Shown piece after piece: positions 1 to 4,932 of a stretch of DNA of 6,161 bases; within the stretch, counting starts at the first letter, position 1, and each line of letters starts with the position of its first letter. This DNA is from JAZDPK01 sp043797615 (lineage in GTDB: Bacteria > Patescibacteriota > Patescibacteriia > UBA11705 > JABHMO01): assembly GCA_043797615.1 (NCBI GenBank), contig JAZDPK010000064.1:1-6161 (forward strand). The letters are read 5' to 3'. The notes under the pieces were generated by a model. It worked only from the letters and a program-made list of their open reading frames with translations, ran no database searches and was not told the origin of the DNA. A program made the translations under genes and the position numbers.

Positions 1-787
1 CCGCCGCCCCTGACAAAAATATCAACACCGGATTCCACGTCGTCATGATCGCGACGATAAGCAGGATCACGCCTATCGCAATAAAAGAGTTGATTATAGT
101 TGATTGATAGTTGATTAATAGTTGATTCTGCAGAAAGGACCGCTTCCTGACCGCCAGCCAGACAATGAGCTCTATAATAAACACCAGCGCGTACATCAAA
201 ATTATATACCCCCAACCGAACGGCGAAAAGATAAACCCGGCCGGAGATTCGTTGAAAAAATCGCGCTTTAATCGCGGAATGAGGTTGATCGCCTTCGCGC
301 TCTCCGTAAAATTGAACGCTTCGATCTCGCCCACGGCCAGCGAATACTTGCTGTCGTTGTTCGCGCTCCAGACTTTTATCACATACTCTCCGGCTTCGGC
401 CTTGGCCCGATACTCCGGCCCCATCCAGTATCCGTCGTGCCCGAACGGCTCCCAAAAATATTTCCAATCGAATTTCATCCCGTCCAAAACCGCGAGCGGC
501 GCGTCCGTCCGATTGTCTTTGACGATCTCGGCGGAAATATCTTTTTTCTGGCCCGCGATGTCCGGCGCCAGAATGTTGACATACAAATCGAAAGGCGCGG
601 CCGAACTGATGCGGTAATATTGCGGACCGCCGGCGAGCTTGGCGTAATAGGCTTTGGAAATTTCCGGATTCGTCACAACCGTCTCGTTCCCCGTCGCGAG
701 CCTGGGCTGATGCGCGAACGCGGCAAGCGGCAGGATTAAAAATGCGGCGGCGAAAGAAGCGATCAGCAATTGGCGGTTGAATTTCAT
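1..787 (-). CDS. Exported membrane-anchored protein of unknown function (3' end outside window)
   Basis: The ATG at 787-785 opens a frame that stays open for 262 codons to the window edge, so the C-terminus is missing. I do not recognise the family. Residues 1-25 look like a signal peptide: basic MKFNR, a hydrophobic core, then an AFA|HQ cleavage site. Residues 26-185 are an extracytoplasmic domain rich in aromatics and beta-type sequence (for example EPFGHDGYWMGPEY at 113-126, then AGEYVIKVWS at 132-141). Two transmembrane segments follow, at about 192-213 and 234-250, separated by a basic loop starting RKRSFLQ. This loop contains 13 residues (221-233) encoded entirely by an AT-rich mini-repeat, which looks like a tolerated in-frame insertion. 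No Shine-Dalgarno precedes the ATG; the leader is pyrimidine-rich. That a gene is here is well supported by length, signal peptide and topology; the function is unknown. It lies downstream of the BRO-N remnant with a 23-nt gap. Confidence 0.8.
   Translation of the reverse strand, partial: MKFNRQLLIASFAAAFLILPLAAFAHQPRLATGNETVVTNPEISKAYYAKLAGGPQYYRISSAAPFDLYVNILAPDIAGQKKDISAEIVKDNRTDAPLAVLDGMKFDWKYFWEPFGHDGYWMGPEYRAKAEAGEYVIKVWSANNDSKYSLAVGEIEAFNFTESAKAINLIPRLKRDFFNESPAGFIFSPFGWGYIILMYALVFIIELIVWLAVRKRSFLQNQLLINYQSTIINSFIAIGVILLIVAIMTTWNPVLIFLSGAA
89..127 (+). repeat. AT-rich mini-repeat copy 1, in frame inside the membrane-protein gene
   Basis: Four GTTGATT units start at 89, 99, 110 and 121 (spacing 10, 11, 11), joined by ATA, GATA and AATA. 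The total is 39 bp, so it keeps the host frame and codes for 13 residues on the minus strand. A second array with the same unit and the same spacing lies at 896-933. The spacing is close to one DNA helical turn. Confidence 0.8.
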
Positions 788-810
788 AGAGGAAAATTAG
801 GTAGAACAGG

Positions 811-900
811 CTATTTTAATTTTTTATTTTTGTTTTGCAAATAATTCCTCCCGCTCACCACTTTTTTGCCCGTCTTGAGCGAATACAAAGAAATTGTTGA
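811..900 (-). pseudogene. C-terminal remnant of the broken BRO-N/DinD-like gene
   Basis: On the minus strand the frame from 900 to the TAG at 813-811 reads through a segment SLKTGKKVVSGRNYLQNK. From memory of the family, this resembles the conserved C-terminal end of BRO-N/DinD-like proteins (a pattern like LEQKTGKxVVTxENFL). It is out of frame with the N-terminal part upstream (1408-911), and stops at 909-907 and 903-901 separate the two. The remnant has no start codon of its own. The simplest reading is that one gene lost its middle, roughly 90-110 residues, with the AT-rich mini-repeat now sitting at the join. The similarity is from memory and needs an alignment. Confidence 0.6.
813..841 (-). 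promoter_or_regulatory. Possible promoter of the membrane-protein gene
   Basis: On the minus strand a -35-like TTTGCA (841-836) is followed, after 17 bp, by a -10-like TAAAAT (818-813). Transcription would begin near 806, about 19 nt before the ATG at 787. The -35 matches consensus only moderately and the stretch is AT-rich, so chance is possible. It overlaps the 3' remnant of the broken BRO-N gene. Confidence 0.35.
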
Positions 901-933
901 TTAAAGTTAATTAACGGTTAATTGATAGTTGAC
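896..933 (+). repeat. AT-rich mini-repeat copy 2, at the scar of the BRO-N gene
   Basis: Units GTTGATT (896), GTTAATT (906), GTTAATT (917) and GTTGAC (928) repeat with spacing 10, 11, 11, the same architecture and orientation as copy 1 at 89-127. It supplies the last codons and the TAA stop (913-911) of the truncated BRO-N frame, and separates that frame from the C-terminal remnant. Confidence 0.75.
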
Positions 934-1408
934 GCACCAGACACGCCTGCCCCATCATCCGCTGCTGAATCCACGCTTTGCTCCGTCCCATCCGCTCCCA
1001 ATACGCCCGCGACCGGTTCAACGCCAGCTCCGGGTCGGACACTTCTTGGATCCGCTCGTAGCCAACGCGCGCCAGCCATAGCTTTATCGGCTCGGCTTTC
1101 TTGCTCGGAACGGATTGAATAAGGCGCAAAAGCGTTTCCACGTCCGCCGCATCGGTTTCCCGAAATTTTCCGTCTTCCGCTTCCATTTTCAACCGGTTAC
1201 ATTTTGTAACCACTTCACTTCCTTCATTATTTAAGCGATTTTTCAGCACTTTCCAATAATTTCGGGCTAACTGAAAATCCGTTTGCTCCGTTAAAACGGC
1301 GACAACGTCCACGACCGAAAAATACCAAAGCTCTTTGGCTTCGTCCCAACTCCGCCGAATTTTCCGGCCTTCGAAAATGGTGATTTGTTTGTTTTTATTT
1401 TTTTGCAT
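911..1408 (-). CDS. BRO-N / DinD-like protein, truncated at the C-terminus
   Basis: This 165-residue frame is the N-terminal part of a BRO-N (phage antirepressor-like / DNA-damage-inducible protein D-like) protein; full-length relatives are about 270-290 residues. Residues 8-60 carry the typical opening (ITIFEGRKIRR, then WYFSVVDVVAVLTEQ and NYWKVLKNRL). Residues 71-120 hold the conserved block NRLKMEAEDGK, TDAADVETLLRLIQSVPSKK and EPIKLWLARVGYERIQE. Residues 126-155 match PELALNRSRAYWERMGRSKAWIQQRMMGQ. Family resemblance ends at about residue 155; the last ten residues are encoded across the edge of the mini-repeat and end in a TAA inside it. A matching C-terminal piece lies downstream in another frame. 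BRO-N proteins are thought to bind DNA and are often carried by phages or mobile DNA; the exact role here is unknown. The ATG at 1408 fits the family N-terminus; there is no Shine-Dalgarno, only an AT-rich leader. Whether the truncated product is still made is open. Confidence 0.8.
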   Translation of the reverse strand: MQKNKNKQITIFEGRKIRRSWDEAKELWYFSVVDVVAVLTEQTDFQLARNYWKVLKNRLNNEGSEVVTKCNRLKMEAEDGKFRETDAADVETLLRLIQSVPSKKAEPIKLWLARVGYERIQEVSDPELALNRSRAYWERMGRSKAWIQQRMMGQACLVRQLSINR

Positions 1409-1446
1409 ATTTTTTAAAATTATTCCGCAATAAAATATTGAGACGC

Positions 1447-1466
1447 GGGCGAATGATTATTCGCCC
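1447..1466. repeat. Perfect 8-bp inverted repeat between phosphoesterase and BRO-N gene
   Basis: GGGCGAAT (1447-1454) and ATTCGCCC (1459-1466) form a perfect stem with a 4-nt GATT loop. It lies 9 nt past the phosphoesterase stop on the minus strand, where a terminator would sit. The downstream minus-strand sequence (GCGTCTCAATATTTT) has no clean U-tract, so termination is uncertain. The GC-rich palindrome stands out in an AT-rich spacer and may be a dispersed extragenic palindrome. Confidence 0.6.
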
Positions 1467-1475
1467 CTACAATAA

Positions 1476-2171
1476 TCATTTCACTTCGCACAATTTAAAC
1501 TCCGCCCCCACATTTTGAATATACTGCGGCGGCAACCCGAAATCCCTCTGCCACCCGCCCCAATTGTAAAAATCAATCTCCTTTTCCGCGCCTTCCCACG
1601 GCACATGGAGATGGCCGAAGACCAGCGTGTCCACGTTTTTGAACGAATTGATCTTTTCATAAAAATTGCGCACCGCGCGAAACACGTTGAACGCCCAAGT
1701 CTTCTGCGTCAACCGCAAAGTCTTTCTCGAATTAATTAAACGCAGGAACCGGTTGATTTGTTCCTCGACGTAAATCACTTTCTTCCACAAAAATTCCAAA
1801 TGCTTGGTAAAGCCGTCGAACTGGTGGCCGTGGATCACCTTGATGTTCTTGCCGGTGGATGAAAGATATTGGAAAGAATCGCAAATTTCGAAATTAAAAT
1901 TTTTTAAATAATCTATTTGCCGGTCATGGTTGCCGCGGACAAAGACGACCGGCGCTTTCAAATCGCGCAAAGCGTCGAACAAAAAATGGTACCGGCCGAT
2001 CAATTTTTCAATATTGCGGCAGCGCCATTGGTCGAAAGTGTCCCCGCCGAAAATCACGCAGTCGAAATCATTGCTTTTTAAAATCTCAACCAGCCTTTTC
2101 TCGAAAAGGAAAATCCCGTCGCCCAGATGCAGGTCGCCGGTGATGAAAACGTTTTTATATATGCTTGGCAT
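1476..2171 (-). CDS. Calcineurin-like metallophosphoesterase (LpxH-like superfamily member)
   Basis: This 231-residue protein carries the ordered metal-binding motifs of the calcineurin-like fold: GDLHLGD at 12-18 (D13, H15), GGDTFDQW at 42-49 (D44), GNHD at 80-83 (N81, H82), HGH at 114-116, and GHLH at 186-189. These ligands normally hold a dinuclear Mn/Fe-type site that hydrolyses phosphoesters or pyrophosphates. The GGDTFDQW block recalls UDP-2,3-diacylglucosamine pyrophosphatase (LpxH). However, this superfamily is broad, no other lipid A gene is visible, and the substrate cannot be fixed. The central helical part (120-178) is basic and aromatic and could contact membrane or nucleotide. 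There is no signal peptide, so it is cytoplasmic. The ATG at 2171 is favoured because a consensus promoter ends only about 8 nt upstream, making the mRNA nearly leaderless. It is transcribed away from the exporter operon. Confidence 0.88.
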   Translation of the reverse strand: MPSIYKNVFITGDLHLGDGIFLFEKRLVEILKSNDFDCVIFGGDTFDQWRCRNIEKLIGRYHFLFDALRDLKAPVVFVRGNHDRQIDYLKNFNFEICDSFQYLSSTGKNIKVIHGHQFDGFTKHLEFLWKKVIYVEEQINRFLRLINSRKTLRLTQKTWAFNVFRAVRNFYEKINSFKNVDTLVFGHLHVPWEGAEKEIDFYNWGGWQRDFGLPPQYIQNVGAEFKLCEVK

Positions 2172-2179
2172 ACTTCCGC

Positions 2180-2208
2180 ATTATAGGATAAAGCGAATCG
2201 GAATTCAA
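2180..2208 (-). promoter_or_regulatory. Leftward promoter of the phosphoesterase gene (near-leaderless)
   Basis: On the minus strand a -35 TTGAAT (2208-2203) is followed, after exactly 17 bp, by a perfect -10 TATAAT (2185-2180). The expected start of transcription, 6-8 nt beyond the -10, falls at about 2174-2172, next to the ATG at 2171. The mRNA should therefore carry essentially no 5' leader. Confidence 0.7.
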
Positions 2209-2216
2209 GCTCGAAG

Positions 2217-2244
2217 TTGACAGCGGTTCTCAACGCGATATAAT
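2217..2244 (+). promoter_or_regulatory. Rightward consensus promoter of the exporter operon
   Basis: TTGACA (2217-2222) and TATAAT (2239-2244), both perfect, are separated by 16 bp. Transcription should begin near 2251, about 130 nt before the adaptor ATG at 2382. Its -35 is only 8 bp from the -35 of the leftward promoter, so the two may compete or share a regulator. Confidence 0.75.
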
Positions 2245-2277
2245 GTTCAGCAACCTTGCAAACTAAAAAATGTTCAG
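2242..2277 (+). promoter_or_regulatory. 9-bp direct repeats at the operon start site (possible operator)
   Basis: AATGTTCAG occurs at 2242-2250, overlapping the -10 and the expected start site, and again at 2269-2277, a 27-bp period. A weak inverted pair GTTGA (2216-2220) / TCAAC (2230-2234) also spans the -35 and spacer. Either could bind a regulator of the exporter; both are short enough to be chance. Confidence 0.3.
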
Positions 2278-2306
2278 GCAAAAAAGATCTTTCTTCGCCC
2301 AATTCG

Positions 2307-2366
2307 TCTTGATAAATTATTCTTGCATATCTTCTTTAGCCCCCTTTATTCCCTTTCCCCTTAAAG
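2307..2366 (-). repeat. Dispersed quasi-palindromic element, partial copy in reverse orientation
   Basis: Positions 2307-2341 are the exact reverse complement of 4834-4868 (35 of 35 nt). The stretch beyond, to about 2366, is pyrimidine-rich and only loosely similar. The second arm found in the other copies (ATCCTCTTTAGCC) is absent here, so this copy probably cannot form the same hairpin. It lies in the 5' leader of the exporter mRNA just before the adaptor start. Confidence 0.8.
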
Positions 2367-2381
2367 TCATCAATATTTTTT

Positions 2382-3986
2382 ATGAAACCATTTTACAAAA
2401 AGCCTTACGTTTACATCATCGCTATTATTGCGATCATCATCCTCTTCGCCGTCTTCCGCCAGCCGGCCAAGCTGAAATACGAATTCGCGACGGTGGCGAA
2501 AGCCGACATCAGCCGCAGCGTCAGCGTTACCGGCTCGGTCAAGCCGGCCGAGAACGTCGATCTGGCTTTTGAAGCCGGCGGCAAAATCAGCCGAACGCTG
2601 GTCAGCGTCGGCGACCAGGTCAAAGCCGGCCAAATGCTGGCCGCGCTGGACAACGCCGATCTGATCGCCGCCTTGAATCAGGCGGAAGCCAGCCTGGCAA
2701 GCGAACAGGCCAAGCTCGCCGATTATAAAAGCGGCACGCGGCCGGAAGAAATTCAAGTTGCTGAAACCACCGTTGACAATGCGATCACCAATTTGGCGAG
2801 CGTGAAAAACAAGGCGACCGTTGATTTGAACAATGTTTACGACGGCACAATCGACGTGCTGCAAGACGCCTATGCCAAGGCCGACGACGGCATCAACAAG
2901 CAAATCGACGATCTCTTCGACACCACCGATCCGCTCGACCCGAAAATCAGCTTTTTCACTTCCGACTCGGCCTTGCAGGGTTTGACGGAAAATCAAAGGC
3001 TGGAAGCGGACCGGGCTTTGAAATATTTTAAAATAAAAATTAATTCTTTGGGCGCGGATCAGGCAGAACTGGACAAAGCGCTCATTGACGGGGAAACTCA
3101 TCTGTCCGCGATCAGGAAATTTTTAACCACTCTGACTTCGCTCATGAATTCCACGGTCAGCCTTTCCGCCGCGACCATCGCCACGTACAAGGAGGACGTG
3201 AATACCGGCCGGACAAACGTCAACACCGCCATTACGAACATCAACGCGAAAATGCAAGCGATCGCCGCCCAGAAAGCCCTGAATCAAAGCAGCGTCAACA
3301 CCGCGGAAAACACCTTGAGCAGCGCGAAGGACAATTTAAAATTGAAACAAGCCGGCTACACGTTGAACCAGATCGCGAGCGCACAGGCTTTGGCAAAATA
3401 CGCCGAAGCCAACGTTCAAAGCGCCCAAGCGAAAATCGCCAAAACGCTGATTTATTCGCCGATCAGCGGCATTGTCACGCGCCAGGACGCCAAAGCCGGA
3501 GAAATCATCGCCGCCGGCAAGACAACGATCAGCGTCATGTCGGACGCGAACTTTGAAATTGAAACGCAAGTGCCGGAAACCGACATCGCGGACGTGAAAA
3601 CTGGCGATCGGGCGTTGGTCACGCTCGACGCCTACGGCAGCGGCCAGACTTTCAGCGCCGTCGTGTCGTTCATCGATCCGGCGGAAACCAAGATCGACAA
3701 TGTGGCGACTTACAAAGTCACTCTGCAATTCGAGAACAAAGACGGCCGCTTGAAATCCGGCATGACCGCGAACATCGACATCAGAACCGCTTCGAAAACA
3801 AACGTCCTGGTCATTCCCCAGCGCGCCGTGCTGCGGCGAAACAGCGACCAATTCGTCTCGGTTGACGAAGGCGGCGATGCGCCCGTTGAAAAAAAGATTG
3901 AAACCGGTTTAAGAGGTTCGGACGGGAATATCGAAGTTATTTCCGGATTGAATGAAGGAGATAAAGTGATTACGTCGACGTTATAA
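2382..3986 (+). CDS. Membrane fusion protein (MacA/HlyD-type adaptor) of an ABC exporter
   Basis: This 534-residue adaptor links the permease to the outside in MacAB-type exporters. Residues 1-7 are basic and 8-25 form one transmembrane anchor (YVYIIAIIAIIILFAVF); there is no lipobox. Residues 41-95 are the first half of the biotinyl/lipoyl-like barrel-sandwich (SVTGSVKPAENVDLAFEAGGKI, then VSVGDQVKAGQMLAALDNADL). Residues 96-355 are a very long Ala/Asn/Gln-rich helical region, including an insert at about 145-270. The second barrel half follows at 356-388 (LIYSPISGIVTRQDAKAGEII), then a beta-barrel domain (390-470) and a membrane-proximal domain (472-534, with VLVIPQRAVLRR and GLNEGDKVITSTL). 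Typical MacA is about 370-390 residues, so the hairpin is greatly enlarged. No TolC-like gene is seen, which with the non-lipidated anchor fits a single-membrane cell. The ATG at 2382 starts just before the anchor; there is no Shine-Dalgarno. It is first in an operon with the ATPase and permease genes. Transported substrate unknown. Confidence 0.88.
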   Translation: MKPFYKKPYVYIIAIIAIIILFAVFRQPAKLKYEFATVAKADISRSVSVTGSVKPAENVDLAFEAGGKISRTLVSVGDQVKAGQMLAALDNADLIAALNQAEASLASEQAKLADYKSGTRPEEIQVAETTVDNAITNLASVKNKATVDLNNVYDGTIDVLQDAYAKADDGINKQIDDLFDTTDPLDPKISFFTSDSALQGLTENQRLEADRALKYFKIKINSLGADQAELDKALIDGETHLSAIRKFLTTLTSLMNSTVSLSAATIATYKEDVNTGRTNVNTAITNINAKMQAIAAQKALNQSSVNTAENTLSSAKDNLKLKQAGYTLNQIASAQALAKYAEANVQSAQAKIAKTLIYSPISGIVTRQDAKAGEIIAAGKTTISVMSDANFEIETQVPETDIADVKTGDRALVTLDAYGSGQTFSAVVSFIDPAETKIDNVATYKVTLQFENKDGRLKSGMTANIDIRTASKTNVLVIPQRAVLRRNSDQFVSVDEGGDAPVEKKIETGLRGSDGNIEVISGLNEGDKVITSTL

Positions 3987-4015
3987 AACCCAAAGGATAA
4001 AGATAAGGGAAAGAA

Positions 4016-4071
4016 GGCTAAAGAAGATATGCGAGCAAAAATTTTCAAGACTATCCTCTATAGCCCTCTTT
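4016..4071 (+). repeat. Dispersed quasi-palindromic element, copy in the adaptor-ATPase gap
   Basis: It matches 4834-4889 at 49 of 56 positions without gaps. The arms GGCTAAAGAAGAT (4016-4028) and ATCCTCTATAGCC (4053-4065) pair at 11 of 13 positions around a 24-nt loop. It fills most of the 114-nt gap and is followed by a pyrimidine tract up to the ATPase ATG. An in-frame ATG at 4029 belongs to the element, not to the ATPase. Confidence 0.85.
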
Positions 4072-4100
4072 GCCTTCTTCTTTTTTCCTCGTTACTATTT

Positions 4101-4817
4101 ATGTCTCTCATCGAAATAAAAAATCTGACAAAAATATTCAAGGACGACGGCGTGGAAACCTGCGCTCTGGACGGCGTGAGCTTTAAAATTGAAGCCGGCG
4201 AATTCGTGGCCATAATGGGCCCGTCCGGCTCGGGCAAATCCACATTGCTCCACATCCTCGGCTTTCTCGACCGCCATACCGGCGGCCTATACCGTTTTGA
4301 AAATAAAACAATCGACGATTACACTGACGAAGAGCTCGCCGCCGTGCGCAACAAGAAAATGGGCTTTGTGTTCCAATCGTTCAATCTCTTGCCGCGCACT
4401 TCCGTCTTGGAAAACGTGAAGTTGCCGCTTGTTTATTCCAATGTGCCGCCGAAAGACTGGGATGCCATCGCGGAAAAAGCGATCAAAGCGGTTGGAATGG
4501 AACACCGCATGCAGCACGAACCGGCGCAGTTGTCCGGCGGCGAACGCCAGCGCGCGGCCATCGCCAGGGCGCTGGTCAACGACCCGGCCGTGATCTTCGC
4601 CGACGAGCCGACCGGCAACCTGGATTCGAAATCAGGCAAAGCCGTGATGGAAATCATGCAAAAGTTGAACAACGAGGAAAACCGGACCGTCATTTTGATC
4701 ACGCACGAAACCGACACGGCCGAGCACGCCAGGCGCATCATCAGAGTCAGAGACGGCCGCATCGAAAGAGACGCGCTGGTTAAAAAACGGCTGGCGGCGG
4801 AAACGTTTCAAAAATAG
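4101..4817 (+). CDS. ABC exporter ATPase, MacB/LolD type
   Basis: This 238-residue cytoplasmic ATPase powers the MacB-like permease encoded next to it. All motifs are intact: Walker A GPSGSGKST at 40-48, Q-loop Q92 in FVFQSFNLLPR, ABC signature LSGGERQR at 144-151, Walker B VIFADEPT at 164-171, D-loop GNLD at 172-175 and switch histidine H202 in LITHE. The phrase FNLLPRTSVLENVKLPL (94-110) and TGNLDSKSG are typical of the LolD/MacB/FtsE group. A start at 4029 would add 24 residues, but these are coded by the intergenic repeat and look nothing like the family; MSLIEIKNLTKIFK from 4101 is the standard N-terminus. No Shine-Dalgarno precedes 4101. It lies 114 nt after the adaptor gene and 115 nt before the permease gene, in the same orientation. 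In MacB proper, ATPase and permease are fused; here they are separate, as in many Gram-positive exporters. Confidence 0.93.
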   Translation: MSLIEIKNLTKIFKDDGVETCALDGVSFKIEAGEFVAIMGPSGSGKSTLLHILGFLDRHTGGLYRFENKTIDDYTDEELAAVRNKKMGFVFQSFNLLPRTSVLENVKLPLVYSNVPPKDWDAIAEKAIKAVGMEHRMQHEPAQLSGGERQRAAIARALVNDPAVIFADEPTGNLDSKSGKAVMEIMQKLNNEENRTVILITHETDTAEHARRIIRVRDGRIERDALVKKRLAAETFQK

Positions 4818-4833
4818 AAAAGAGGATTAAAGA

Positions 4834-4889
4834 GGCTAAAGAAGATATGCAAGAATAATTTATCAAGATTATCCTCTTTAGCCCTCTTT
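4834..4889 (+). repeat. Dispersed quasi-palindromic element, copy in the ATPase-permease gap
   Basis: The arms GGCTAAAGAAGAT (4834-4846) and ATCCTCTTTAGCC (4871-4883) pair at 12 of 13 positions around a 24-nt loop. Purine-rich sequence before and pyrimidine-rich sequence after could extend the stem with mismatches. Its left 35 nt recur exactly, reversed, at 2307-2341, and the whole unit recurs at 4016-4071. It has no U-run suited to a terminator and probably lies within the operon mRNA. Confidence 0.85.
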
Positions 4890-4932
4890 CCCCTCTTCCG
4901 CCTTCTTTCGCCCTCTTATCCCTTTTTCATTT

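Noticed and set aside
165..739. Two rightward open frames over the left membrane-protein gene
   Set aside because: They overlap the minus-strand gene, which has a signal peptide, folded-domain composition and transmembrane segments; their own translations show no domain or leader.
89..933. The two mini-repeat arrays as a CRISPR array or replication iterons
   Set aside because: Units are 7-11 bp with no unique spacers of CRISPR length, and no replication initiator gene or origin context is present.
1476..2171. Firm assignment of the phosphoesterase as lpxH
   Set aside because: The metal-site motifs are shared by the whole calcineurin-like superfamily, and there is no lipid A pathway context to fix the substrate.
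2078..2302. 74-residue leftward frame spanning the divergent promoter region
   Set aside because: It runs through both promoters and overlaps the phosphoesterase in another frame; no supporting features.
2370..3101. 243-residue leftward open frame opposite the adaptor gene
   Set aside because: It is antisense to a clear membrane fusion protein; such long shadows arise from its codon use, and the translation has no recognisable motif.
4029..4100. Earlier in-frame ATG extending the ATPase by 24 residues
   Set aside because: The ATG and most of the added codons lie within the intergenic repeat; the same repeat at 4834 puts an ATG before a quick stop, and family N-termini match a start at 4101.
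4834..4930. Hairpin as an intrinsic terminator after the ATPase gene
   Set aside because: The stem is AT-rich with a 24-nt loop and is followed by mixed C/T rather than a U-run; the same structure occurs between adaptor and ATPase genes, which should be co-transcribed.
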